A stretch of DNA of 64,000 bases from Cognatundibacterium curvum (lineage in GTDB: Bacteria; Pseudomonadota; Gammaproteobacteria; Burkholderiales; Burkholderiaceae_D), in assembly GCF_014284235.1 (NCBI RefSeq), contig NZ_JACOGD010000005.1, positions 310,001 to 374,000 on the forward strand, read 5' to 3'. A program made the translations under genes and the position numbers. Position 1 is the stretch's first letter. Each line of letters starts with the position of its first letter. The notes beneath the pieces were generated by a model, which saw only the letters and a list, made by a program, of their open reading frames with translations, had not been told where the DNA came from and made no database searches. Positions 38,133 to 46,836 of the stretch are shown piece by piece.

Positions 38133-38770
38133 GCAATACTGTTACCCTAATTGATTACGGCCTAGGCAATTTGCTGAGCGTAGCTCGTGCCTTTGAGCAT
38201 TGTGGAGCCAAGGTCGTGTTGTCGCACGACCCCTCTGAAATAGAACGTGCCGAGCGCCTGGTGCTTCCTGGTGTTGGTGCATTTGCCGATGGCATGCATG
38301 AACTACGCGAACGTGGACTTGTGGATCCTATCCGGCGTTACGCTGAGTCTGACCGGCCACTGCTGGGCATCTGTTTAGGAATGCAGATGCTGGTCACAAC
38401 CAGCGAGGAGTTCGGCGAGCATAAGGGGCTTGATCTGATTCCTGGCCGTGCGCGGGCGATTCCGCAAATGGCTACCAACGGAGTAGCGCTTAAGATTCCC
38501 CATATCGGTTGGAGCGCGTTGCATCGCCCGGAACACGCTGACTGGCAAGGCAGCCTGCTTGTCGACACAGCGCCAGGAAGCTCGGTCTACTTGGTTCACT
38601 CGTTTGCTGTCGAAACCGATGACCAGAGCCATCTGCTTTCATATTGTAATTATGGTGGGCACAGTATAGCCGCTACAATCCAGCGTGGCGCAGTGGTTGG
38701 TTGCCAGTTTCATCCTGAAAAGAGTGGCCCTGAGGGTCTGCGAATGCTCGCAGCCTTCATGCGCAGCTGA
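38129..38770 (+). CDS. hisH: HisH-like glutaminase of the first acetamidino cassette
   Basis: 213 residues, class I glutaminase. The nucleophile is Cys82 in LLGICLGMQML, with His/Glu in GCQFHPEKSG near the end. It releases ammonia from glutamine for the HisF/amidotransferase partners. It overlaps the HisF-like gene by four bases. Order in this cassette is amidotransferase, HisF, HisH. Confidence 0.88.
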   Translation: MSNTVTLIDYGLGNLLSVARAFEHCGAKVVLSHDPSEIERAERLVLPGVGAFADGMHELRERGLVDPIRRYAESDRPLLGICLGMQMLVTTSEEFGEHKGLDLIPGRARAIPQMATNGVALKIPHIGWSALHRPEHADWQGSLLVDTAPGSSVYLVHSFAVETDDQSHLLSYCNYGGHSIAATIQRGAVVGCQFHPEKSGPEGLRMLAAFMRS

Positions 38771-38783
38771 AGGGCACTTTTCG

Positions 38784-40064
38784 ATGTTGTTGCAGTTACT
38801 CCGTTCTGGAGCGGTATATGGCCTCGCTAACGTAATGGCTGCAGGTGTGCCATTCATGTTGCTCCCGGTGCTCACGCGCGCACTTTCACCGACCGAGTAT
38901 GGTGAGGTTGTGTCGTTCTTTATGGTGGTTTCGGTTGCTACTGCGATGGCTGGTCTGAGTCTCCATGGCGCCGTTGGCGTGCGTTGGCTTGATTCCAGCA
39001 AAGGCGACCCCCATGGTTACACACGGACCGCCATGATGCTCGTGATTTTCACGACGTTACTTGCGACCGGCCTCGCCGCATTGCTCGGGCCGGTAGTAGG
39101 CATCAATCTGAGCGCTGCAACATGTGGAATGGCTGCTGTCTTGGCAGGCTGCATGGCATTGCAGGGAATGCGCTTCGCTGTATGGCAAAGCTGCAATCAA
39201 GCTTTCCCTGCTGCCGCGCTGCAGGTAGTTTCAGCATTACTGGGTGTGGCATTCTCCCTGGCAGCTGTGCTGCTGTTCGGTTGGGGTAGCATTGGCCGGA
39301 TCGGAGGCGCCATAGTTGCAGGACTTGCTATCGCATGTTTCAGCGTCCTGTCGCTGTCCCGCCTTGTCGGAAGCAGTAAGCCAAGTTTCGCATCGGCAGC
39401 GGCCCTGTTGCGATTCGGTGTGCCGCTTATACCACATGCTATGGCAGGAGCCTTGCTGGGTAGCCTCGACCGCTTTGCGGTATCGGCGCAACTGGGCACC
39501 GAAACGCTCGGAGTGTATGGCGCAGCCTCGCAACTTGGGCTAGTAATCAACGTACTCGCTGACGCAGTAACCAAGGCGTTTACCCCTCAGATGTATCGCA
39601 TGCTGGCTCGTAACACTGCGCGGGATCGTCTGAGAGTAGTGGCCTTGAGCTATTTGAGTGTACCCGCTTGGTTGCTGATGGCACTCGCGCTCTGGGCCAT
39701 GTTGTTGGTCGGCGGCGGGGTTTTGTTGGGTGCGAAGTATTTGGCTGCGATTGACCTTACGATCTGGTTCTTACTTGGTGGAGCGCTAACTGGCGCATAT
39801 TTGAATGTGGCTGGCCTCTTTTTCTTTACCAGTAAAACGGAATGGATCAGTGTGGCGACACTAACTGCATGTGGAATCACGGCGGTTTTGGCGCCTTGCG
39901 CTGTTGCGAACTATGGAGTGCTGGGCGCTGCATTGTCTTATTGCGCAAGTCAGGCCACGCTGCTATTAGCAGTTTGGCTATTGTCAGTGCGCGTTAAGCC
40001 CATGCCTTGGCAACGTCCGGTTCTTGCACTGCGTGTCTTGGCCCGCTCTTGGAGAGCACGATGA
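38784..40064 (+). CDS. wzx: Wzx-type polysaccharide flippase
   Basis: 426 residues from the ATG at 38784. A longer frame starts at 38685 inside hisH. About 12 membrane helices and an N-terminal pattern (GLANVMAAGVPFMLLPVLTRALSPTEYG) typical of O-antigen flippases of the MATE/Wzx superfamily. It would move undecaprenyl-linked repeat units across the inner membrane. Four-base overlap with the next gene. Confidence 0.88.
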   Translation: MLLQLLRSGAVYGLANVMAAGVPFMLLPVLTRALSPTEYGEVVSFFMVVSVATAMAGLSLHGAVGVRWLDSSKGDPHGYTRTAMMLVIFTTLLATGLAALLGPVVGINLSAATCGMAAVLAGCMALQGMRFAVWQSCNQAFPAAALQVVSALLGVAFSLAAVLLFGWGSIGRIGGAIVAGLAIACFSVLSLSRLVGSSKPSFASAAALLRFGVPLIPHAMAGALLGSLDRFAVSAQLGTETLGVYGAASQLGLVINVLADAVTKAFTPQMYRMLARNTARDRLRVVALSYLSVPAWLLMALALWAMLLVGGGVLLGAKYLAAIDLTIWFLLGGALTGAYLNVAGLFFFTSKTEWISVATLTACGITAVLAPCAVANYGVLGAALSYCASQATLLLAVWLLSVRVKPMPWQRPVLALRVLARSWRAR

Positions 40065-40561
40065 TGTGGCGATTACTATCCAATTTACTTTTGCGTCTAC
40101 GAATGTTCTTCTGGGGCATCGTATATCGAGGCTATCGGCAGCAGTACTGCATTGCGCCGAGCTTCCGGTTCAATGGTGCAGGAATCCAATTCTATGGTTC
40201 TGGTCGCATAGAACTGGGAGAGGGAAGTTATGTTGGCGAGCTTTGCAGCTTGCAGGCGACTTCTGGCGAGACCATTCGCATCGGCGCGAAATGCAGTATC
40301 TCGCATAATGTCCGGGTCTACACTTCCACAGTACAAGCGGATGCTGATTTCAGGAAAGGCCCTGGCCCAAGTTTGGCCGGTTCAGTATTGATAGGCGATG
40401 GCGTTTGGATTGGTGCCAACACCTACATTGGTCCAGGAGTGACAGTTGGTGATAATGCAGTGATCGGTGCTAACTCTGTAGTAACGAGATCAATACCTTC
40501 ATCAGAAATTTGGGGTGGCGTTCCTGCGCACTTCATTCGCGTTAAGCGAGGAAACGCATGA
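40061..40561 (+). CDS. Hexapeptide-repeat acyltransferase
   Basis: 166 residues from the ATG overlapping the wzx stop. A hydrophobic N-terminus is followed by left-handed beta-helix repeats (IRIGAKCSISHNVRVYTST, VLIGDGVWIGANTYIGPGV) and the C-terminal end GGVPAHFIRVK typical of sugar O-acetyltransferases. It probably acetylates one residue of the repeat unit; the target is unknown. It overlaps the next gene by four bases. Confidence 0.8.
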   Translation: MMWRLLSNLLLRLRMFFWGIVYRGYRQQYCIAPSFRFNGAGIQFYGSGRIELGEGSYVGELCSLQATSGETIRIGAKCSISHNVRVYTSTVQADADFRKGPGPSLAGSVLIGDGVWIGANTYIGPGVTVGDNAVIGANSVVTRSIPSSEIWGGVPAHFIRVKRGNA

Positions 40562-42015
40562 CTACGCACTCTGTACGGAGCCTCGCCCTGAGCGACCTTT
40601 TGGTTATTGAGGACGACTCGGCATTATTGGAGTTTTGTTGTAGTGCAACTGGTTTGCCACTTTGGCCGCAAATTCGAGTAATGGTGTTTCGCATGATGAT
40701 GTCTGACTTACTCTACGGCGTACGTCTAACTGGCACTTCGAACGCTCCGAAGTCGATGACACGCTCTGCGAGCACTATGCTGCGTTCGCTTCTCAACAAT
40801 TCACGACAGTTGGCCAGCAAAGGCGGGCGCGCTAACATCTGTATCACGGCCGAAGGCGTTGCCGATCAGATGGTGGGGGGGAGGTGGTTCAATCGCCTGA
40901 CTGACCATTTTGTAGCGGCTAGACCGGCAGATACGCTGGTGCTGGCTGATCATTTCGAATGGCGTTGGCCATTTCCACGGCATCACGGTCGCATGATCAT
41001 GCATGCGCCATGGCAGGCTATGAACGCTGTTCGAGGAAAAATGGGTGTCCAAGCCGTTCATTACAAGCAAGCGAAAGATCTGGTACAACTTATCAGTGAT
41101 CGTGCACAAATACATATGGGTTGGGAGCTGGATGCAGAGCGCCGAAAGGCATTGACCAGTACGCTCGCACGTAAGGCTGCATCTATGCCGTGGCAGTATG
41201 GTGCCTATACTAGGTTGTTGGAACGCGTTCGTCCGAAACTGCTGATGGTGGGGGCAGGATGTTATGGTCCGGCCGCGAGTCTGATTGCAGCAGCTAAGTC
41301 TTTGGATATTTGTACCGCGGAGTACCAGCATGGGGCCGTTTCGTCAGGCCATGATGCATATAACTTCGCACCTGCTATTCAAAATAGTGCCATCTACAAA
41401 CGTACTCTCCCCGATCATTTTTTGGGTTATGGAAAGTGGTGGAATGATCAAATCAATGCTCCTGTCCAAAAGTGGGCCGTCGGCAACCCACATCGAAGTG
41501 CACGAATTGATGGGCTTGGGGTTCAAAAAGAAGCTCAGACAGATTTGTTGATTTTGAGTGATGGAATTGAATTTAATTTATACCTAGATTTGGCACGCAG
41601 CTTGCGAAGCCATGCCGAGGCGATGAACCTGAAGGTTGTGCTCCGTCCGCACCCGCTTGAGAGAACTCGCGCATTGCAGATGAGTAAGACGGAGAGTGCT
41701 GGATTCCAGATTGATACAAATGCTGATATTTATCAGTCACTCAAGACTGCCCATACCGTGGTGAGCGAGGTATCTACCGGTCTGTTCGAAGCTGTTGGGA
41801 TTGTGGAGAGAATATTGATCTGGGATACACCAAAATCCCGCTTCGGATACCCAAGCCATCCCTTTGAGACGTTTGATTCAGTTGATGCATTGTTGCAGAA
41901 GTTAACGTATCTGGACGTTGGCATCCGCGAAGAAAGATTTGATGTCGAACATATCTGGGTCGGAAATTGGAAGAAAAATTTTGATAATTTTCTTATCAGT
42001 CAAGGGCTTTCCTGA
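40558..42015 (+). CDS. Putative GT-B-like surface polysaccharide biosynthesis protein, family not recognised
   Basis: 485 residues without membrane segments. The central EYQHGAVSSGHDAYNF and the later VVLRPHPLERTRAL / TVVSEVSTGLFEAVGIVERILIW resemble the nucleotide-binding half of GT-B glycosyltransferases related to capsule and glycerophosphate transferases. The N-terminal half (LSDLLVIEDDSALLEF, TGLPLWPQIR) is a pattern I do not recognise. Position between an acyltransferase and the polymerase suggests a glycosyltransferase for one sugar of the repeat unit. Confidence 0.65.
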   Translation: MTTHSVRSLALSDLLVIEDDSALLEFCCSATGLPLWPQIRVMVFRMMMSDLLYGVRLTGTSNAPKSMTRSASTMLRSLLNNSRQLASKGGRANICITAEGVADQMVGGRWFNRLTDHFVAARPADTLVLADHFEWRWPFPRHHGRMIMHAPWQAMNAVRGKMGVQAVHYKQAKDLVQLISDRAQIHMGWELDAERRKALTSTLARKAASMPWQYGAYTRLLERVRPKLLMVGAGCYGPAASLIAAAKSLDICTAEYQHGAVSSGHDAYNFAPAIQNSAIYKRTLPDHFLGYGKWWNDQINAPVQKWAVGNPHRSARIDGLGVQKEAQTDLLILSDGIEFNLYLDLARSLRSHAEAMNLKVVLRPHPLERTRALQMSKTESAGFQIDTNADIYQSLKTAHTVVSEVSTGLFEAVGIVERILIWDTPKSRFGYPSHPFETFDSVDALLQKLTYLDVGIREERFDVEHIWVGNWKKNFDNFLISQGLS

Positions 42016-43100
42016 TGGATAAATTGAATATTTTTTTTAAAATAAAAAAAAGCAATTTTTCATTGGCTGTGCTACTGCTTGCGTTTTGCATGCTAGGTTT
42101 GGTCTTTTTATATTTGGTTGGAAATGCTCAGCTGGAGGAGACGTTTCCGCCACTCCAGTTCTTTGCAGATTCAAACACTTATATTAAGACCTTCCGCGGC
42201 GAGGATGATAACGGGGCGATAATTAGGGTAGATGGAAACTATCTAGGGCCGCTGCTGGTATTAAATGTTTTTCAAGGGAATAACTATTTAATATTACTTT
42301 TCAATGTGTGCGTCTTTGCCGTGTCAGTTATCGAAATTGCGAGGAAGTTAAAGCTTAATTCATTACACCTCGGAATATTTTTACTGCTTAGTCCGCTCAC
42401 AGTATCGAGTCTTCTTGCAGTAAACAAGGAAATTTTTCTGTTCCCGTTTTTGGCCTTGGCTTTGAACGCGTATTTGAGGAAATCCCTTTTTTTTGCCTTG
42501 ATTGCATTTTGCTTTTGCTTGTTGGTGAGATGGCAACTTGGGATTTTTTACATGGTGTTGATGCTAATTATCAGGTGGCGTCACATGATTTCTAGCAGAG
42601 TAAAGTTGTTACTTGCGATGCTAGTAGTAATTTCGGTCGTGTATCTTGCAGTCCAGCCCATCATTGAGCCAATACTGTTATACGTGCAGTTATCGAATGA
42701 GAATTATGAGGACGGTGGTAGTGGGTTATTTGAGCGTGTTCTAGAAATACAGAATAGTGGTTTTTATTTTTTGATATTCCCGCTCAAAGCCTTTCACTTA
42801 TTGTTTGGGATGGGGTTTAAGGTTGATAAAATATTAAATCCTGCGGAGCTGTATAACGATTTATTTGTAGCAGGGCATTGCGCTGTAACATTTATGATTT
42901 TTTTGATACTTTTTTTAAAAAGAAAAATATCCATCAACTCTGACTTGCTTTTTGTTGCCGTGATATTTCTGGTGTTTTTTTGCGTTACGCCGATTTTTGC
43001 GCCTAGGTATCTTTACTTTGTTTTCGTTCTTGGCGTGCTTGAATTACTAGGAGCTCCTGCCAATCTGGCGGAGTTGCAAACTCGGCGCCGATCTAGGTGA
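42015..43100 (+). CDS. wzy: O-antigen/EPS polymerase-like membrane protein (Wzy-like)
   Basis: 361 residues with about ten hydrophobic segments and a large central loop (SNENYEDGGSGLFERVLEIQNSG, within 19-residue limits of what is shown in part), the layout of Wzy polymerases. NKEIFLFPFLALALNAYLRK resembles the EpsG/Wzy core. The gene is clearly more A/T-rich than its neighbours, usual for wzy and a sign of separate transfer. It shares one base with the previous stop and is followed by a 70-base gap. Confidence 0.7.
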   Translation: MDKLNIFFKIKKSNFSLAVLLLAFCMLGLVFLYLVGNAQLEETFPPLQFFADSNTYIKTFRGEDDNGAIIRVDGNYLGPLLVLNVFQGNNYLILLFNVCVFAVSVIEIARKLKLNSLHLGIFLLLSPLTVSSLLAVNKEIFLFPFLALALNAYLRKSLFFALIAFCFCLLVRWQLGIFYMVLMLIIRWRHMISSRVKLLLAMLVVISVVYLAVQPIIEPILLYVQLSNENYEDGGSGLFERVLEIQNSGFYFLIFPLKAFHLLFGMGFKVDKILNPAELYNDLFVAGHCAVTFMIFLILFLKRKISINSDLLFVAVIFLVFFCVTPIFAPRYLYFVFVLGVLELLGAPANLAELQTRRRSR

Positions 43101-43153
43101 TTTTCATATGGAACTAGCGGAAAACTCTCTAGCCTGACAAAATCTATTATCAA

Positions 43154-43159
43154 TATAAT
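43154..43159 (+). promoter_or_regulatory. Candidate internal -10 box before the WbpD-like gene
   Basis: TATAAT lies 11 bases upstream of the ATG at 43171, in the only sizeable gap (43101-43170) of the operon. No good -35 is present at 16-18 bases. It could serve a short-leader internal promoter or be chance in A/T-rich DNA. Confidence 0.25.
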
Positions 43160-43170
43160 CTGTCTCTATA

Positions 43171-43815
43171 ATGTCTAAAATCTACATTCATCCTTCAGCT
43201 GTCGTAGATGCTGGTGCACGGCTTGGTGACTTTACGTCTGTTTGGCACTTTTCCCATGTGGAATCTCATGCAGTTGTTGGCGAAAACTGCAATCTCGGAC
43301 AAAACGTCTATGTCGGTAACAATGCCGTAGTTGGTAACGGATGCAGACTGGGCAACTCTGTTTCAGTATTTTCCCATGTCGAATTGGGCGACTTCGTCTT
43401 CTGCGCGCCATTCATGGTGTTCACACACATTTCCTTTCCGCGTGCGGCGGTCAATCGGCGCGAAAGCTTTGTTAAAACGATTGTGAAGACAGGGGTGACG
43501 CTAGGTGCTAATTCCACAGTTGTACCTGGCGTGACGATTGGTATGGGGGCGTTCCTTGCTGCAGGCTCCACGCTCACGAAAGACTGCAAGGATTGGGCTA
43601 TGATGCTCGGTTCCCCCGCGCGTCAAATTGGATGGGCAAGTGCTTACGGTGAGAAAATTCCATTGCCATTGACTGGCGAAGGCGAGTGGAAATGCCCACA
43701 CACCGGTGATACTTATGTACTCGAAGACTCTACGCTGGTGCGTACCCCTGGTCACACGGATATTCTGCAATATCGTCCTGGTGTCAAACTTGAACGAATG
43801 AAGAGCGTGGACTGA
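43171..43815 (+). CDS. UDP-amino-sugar N-acetyltransferase (WbpD/WlbB-like)
   Basis: 214 residues. Left-handed beta helix (IHPSAVVDAGARLGDFTSVW, NCNLGQNVYVGNNAVVGNG) with HISFPRAAVNR and GVTLGANSTVVPGVTIGMGAF, close to WbpD, which acetylates the 3-amino group of UDP-GlcNAc3NA. A C-terminal tail has a small motif WKCPHTGDTY. The dehydrogenase and aminotransferase that make the WbpD substrate (WbpB, WbpE) are absent from the window, so the substrate may differ or the genes lie elsewhere. Confidence 0.8.
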   Translation: MSKIYIHPSAVVDAGARLGDFTSVWHFSHVESHAVVGENCNLGQNVYVGNNAVVGNGCRLGNSVSVFSHVELGDFVFCAPFMVFTHISFPRAAVNRRESFVKTIVKTGVTLGANSTVVPGVTIGMGAFLAAGSTLTKDCKDWAMMLGSPARQIGWASAYGEKIPLPLTGEGEWKCPHTGDTYVLEDSTLVRTPGHTDILQYRPGVKLERMKSVD

Positions 43816-43816
43816 T

Positions 43817-45031
43817 ATGAGGGTTTTGTATATCGACGGTGTTGGTCCCTTTGGCGGGGCCTCACGCAGCTTATTCGAGGCTGTGCGTGCATTGAGAAAC
43901 GATGGGGTAAAGCCGTACTTCGTGGTAGCGAACGGAACGGCGCTCGATTTTTATGGTCAGGTAGCGGAGGAGCTGATCGCTACGCGTGGCTTGACTCGCT
44001 TCGACAATACGCATTACAGCCACTACCGCGGGGTGCGATGGCTGGTCTTACTAAGGGAGCTTTTTCACCTGCCATACACACTGTTCGCAATTCGAAAGGC
44101 GCATCGGAAATGGCAAGGGAAGATCGACCTCATCCACGTTAATGAGGTAACAGAAATTATTCCTGGTTTGTTTGCCAAGCGACTATTCAAGGTTCCCATG
44201 GTGGTTCATGTTCGTTCTCCGCAATGGGCAAATTTGCAGTCCTGGCGTTCACGTTGGATTTATGGAAAGCTTAAGAGTTCGGCCAGTGCTGTGATCGCGA
44301 TCAATGAGACTACGCGAGCCACGATGCCCGCCGAATTGGAAGTAGATGTTATCCAAAACTCTTTTACACCGAAAAGAGCATCTAATCCAGATCCAGTCAT
44401 GTTGGCCAAGCTGGAAAAGCTTCGACATGGCTCCCTGAAGGTCGGTTTCGTCGGCAATGTCCAGGTTTCGAAGGGAATACTTGAGCTCGTCGAGGCCGCG
44501 AAGTTACTGAAAGAGCAGGGCGCCGACGTTGAGTTTGTGATTGTCGGTGGTCACACGCGCGTTGACAAAGGTCTTAAAGGTTGGGTGCTTAGCAAAGCTG
44601 GCCTTGTACAGGATGTAGTGGAGGAGCTGGAACGACGCATCAAGCAATATGGGTTGGAGAACTCTTTCCACCTGCTTGGCGCGACAGGCGATATCCAATG
44701 CGTCTATGAACGCCTGGATGTCATTACATTTCCGTCCCACTTTGATGCACCTGGACGCCCGGTCTTCGAAGCCGCTTTCTCTGCAGTTCCTAGTATCGTT
44801 TGTGTTAGCAAGCCGTTGGCCGATACCTTGATCCATAACGAGACCGGCCTAGCCATTCCCGCCCGAGACCCTGTGGCGTTGTCTTTAGCAATCAAGCATT
44901 TCGAGACCGATCGGGAGGAAGTCAAGCGCATGGGAAGCCAAGCCCAAAAGCTTGCAATCGATAACTTTGAGCCAACGCGCAATGCTTCCCGCTTACATGA
45001 TATTTATAAGCGCGTTTGCCGTTCCATTTAA
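43817..45031 (+). CDS. GT4-family glycosyltransferase
   Basis: 404 residues, GT-B fold. N-terminal VGPFGGASRSLFEAVRAL, donor-domain start VGFVGNVQVSKGILELVEAAKLL, and PSHFDAPGRPVFEAAFSAVPSIV carrying the E-x7-E-like region of GT4. It transfers one nucleotide-activated sugar to the lipid-linked repeat unit at the cytoplasmic face. Donor and linkage cannot be predicted. Confidence 0.85.
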   Translation: MRVLYIDGVGPFGGASRSLFEAVRALRNDGVKPYFVVANGTALDFYGQVAEELIATRGLTRFDNTHYSHYRGVRWLVLLRELFHLPYTLFAIRKAHRKWQGKIDLIHVNEVTEIIPGLFAKRLFKVPMVVHVRSPQWANLQSWRSRWIYGKLKSSASAVIAINETTRATMPAELEVDVIQNSFTPKRASNPDPVMLAKLEKLRHGSLKVGFVGNVQVSKGILELVEAAKLLKEQGADVEFVIVGGHTRVDKGLKGWVLSKAGLVQDVVEELERRIKQYGLENSFHLLGATGDIQCVYERLDVITFPSHFDAPGRPVFEAAFSAVPSIVCVSKPLADTLIHNETGLAIPARDPVALSLAIKHFETDREEVKRMGSQAQKLAIDNFEPTRNASRLHDIYKRVCRSI

Positions 45032-45057
45032 TAAAAAATTCATCGGGATTCTCTGAT

Positions 45058-46218
45058 ATGGGCTTAGCGAAAATAACTGACCGTCAATACCAAATATGCA
45101 GTCGCTGCATCATGGATACAACCGATCCTAATATCGGTTTTGACGATCAAGGATGTTGCGACTACTGTAATAACTATGATGGCATGATCAAGCCAAATTG
45201 GGATACAGGTGTAACTGGCGGACGTCAACTGGAACAAATGGCAGATGCGATCCGCCTGGCTGGCAAAGGCAAGGACTTCGACTGCATCATTGGCCTGAGT
45301 GGCGGACTTGATAGTTCTTACGTCGCCTATGTAGCCAAAGAAAAGATGGGCCTGCGCCCGTTGCTGTTCCATGTGGATGCAGGATGGAATACCGATCAGG
45401 CGGTAGGCAATATCGAGAAATTAGTCGATGGCCTGGGGCTGGATCTCTACACTGACGTGGTGAACTGGGAGTCTGTCAAGCGGATGCAGGTAGCCTTCAT
45501 GCGCGCAGGCATTCCTGACCAGGATCTGGTACAGGATGCTGCTTTCTTCTCTGGCTTGTATAGGTTCGCACGCAAGTACAAGATCAAGCACATCATCACT
45601 GGCTCCAATTTCTCGACCGAATGCTGCCGTGAGCCAGAAGAATGGGGGGGCTACCTGGGGATTGACAAGACCTTGTTTGGCGATATCTGGAAGCAGGGGG
45701 GCGACGGCAAGCCGAATGATGAATTCCCTCTGGTGGACATCCTGGTCTACAAGCTGTGGTACCAGAAAGTATTAGGAATGAAAGTGTATCACCCGCTGAA
45801 CCTGGTACCTTACGTTAAGAAGGATGCTGAGGATGAGCTGGAAAAACGTTTCGGTTGGCAGCGCTTCCAGCACAAGCATCATGAGTCGCGCTTCACTCGC
45901 TTTTACGAGGATTATTGGTTGCCACGGCGCTTTGGTTATGAAAAGCGGCGCGCTCATTTCTCCAGCCTGATCATGACGGGACAAATGACGCGTGACGAAG
46001 CAATGGATCGTATCTCCCGTCCGGAAATGGATGAGCATTTCCTGAAGCAAGAGTTCGAGTATGTGGCCCACAAGTTGGGTTTGACGGTGGATGAGTTGCA
46101 GCAGTTGTTTGAGATGCCTAAAAAGACTTTCCGCGATTACAAAAACAAGCGCGATTTGATTGGAATGGGTGCTAATTTCATGCGCAAGCTGGGATTGGAA
46201 AAGAGGTATTTCCGATGA
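45058..46218 (+). CDS. wbuX: N-acetyl sugar amidotransferase, second copy (WbuX/LfnA-like)
   Basis: 386 residues from the ATG at 45058 (GGGATTCTCTGAT upstream; a longer frame starts at 45016 inside the GT gene). Cys pairs C14-C17 and C34-C37 precede the PP-loop GLSGGLDSSYVA (79-90). Sequence and neighbours (HisH, HisF, fnlABC, wbuB) match the E. coli O145 wbuXYZ-fnlABC-wbuB block, where WbuX turns L-FucNAc into the acetamidino sugar L-FucNAm. It is clearly different from the first copy at 36061. Confidence 0.85.
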   Translation: MGLAKITDRQYQICSRCIMDTTDPNIGFDDQGCCDYCNNYDGMIKPNWDTGVTGGRQLEQMADAIRLAGKGKDFDCIIGLSGGLDSSYVAYVAKEKMGLRPLLFHVDAGWNTDQAVGNIEKLVDGLGLDLYTDVVNWESVKRMQVAFMRAGIPDQDLVQDAAFFSGLYRFARKYKIKHIITGSNFSTECCREPEEWGGYLGIDKTLFGDIWKQGGDGKPNDEFPLVDILVYKLWYQKVLGMKVYHPLNLVPYVKKDAEDELEKRFGWQRFQHKHHESRFTRFYEDYWLPRRFGYEKRRAHFSSLIMTGQMTRDEAMDRISRPEMDEHFLKQEFEYVAHKLGLTVDELQQLFEMPKKTFRDYKNKRDLIGMGANFMRKLGLEKRYFR

Positions 46219-46832
46219 TTTGCATCGTTGATTACGGTGTGGGCAACATCCAGGCTTTTCTGAATCTGTTCAAGCGTCTTGGTGTTGATGCCCGGCGGGC
46301 TGACACTCCGGATGGTTTGTCTGATGCTGTACGACTGGTATTGCCTGGTGTCGGGCATTTTGACCATGCCATGGAGCGGCTCAATAATTCAGGCATGCGT
46401 CCCAAACTCGAAGAATTAGTCTTGGGGGCGCAAGTGCCGGTGGTGGGCATTTGTGTGGGTATGCAGATGTTGGCACAAGGCTCGGACGAAGGGGAGTTGC
46501 CTGGTTTGAACTGGGTGCCAGGGCGGGTGCGCGCTTTTGCAAACCAGCCCCAAAGTGCCAATTTGCCGATGCCGCACATGGGTTGGAACGAGCTGCAGCC
46601 GAGTGCACATAGCAAGCTGTTCTCAAAGGGGTTTGAAGAGAACCCACAATTCTATTTCCTGCACTCTTACTATTTTGACGCAGAAGACAAGCAGGACGTG
46701 GCGGCCACTGCGAGCTACGGTCTGGACTTTGATGCGGTTGTGTCACGCGGGCATATTCATGGTGTGCAGTGCCACCCTGAAAAAAGCCATCATTGGGGTG
46801 AACAACTCTTGAAAAATTTTGTGGAGTTATAA
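46215..46832 (+). CDS. wbuY: HisH-like glutaminase of the second acetamidino cassette
   Basis: 205 residues with nucleophile Cys80 (VVGICVGMQMLAQ) and GVQCHPEKSHHWG at the end. It overlaps the amidotransferase stop by four bases. It should feed ammonia to WbuZ/WbuX. Confidence 0.88.
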   Translation: MICIVDYGVGNIQAFLNLFKRLGVDARRADTPDGLSDAVRLVLPGVGHFDHAMERLNNSGMRPKLEELVLGAQVPVVGICVGMQMLAQGSDEGELPGLNWVPGRVRAFANQPQSANLPMPHMGWNELQPSAHSKLFSKGFEENPQFYFLHSYYFDAEDKQDVAATASYGLDFDAVVSRGHIHGVQCHPEKSHHWGEQLLKNFVEL

Positions 46833-46836
46833 CAAA

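Noticed and set aside
37371-38770. HisF/HisH as histidine biosynthesis genes
   Set aside because: They sit next to sugar amidotransferases in a polysaccharide operon, occur twice, and no other his gene is near.
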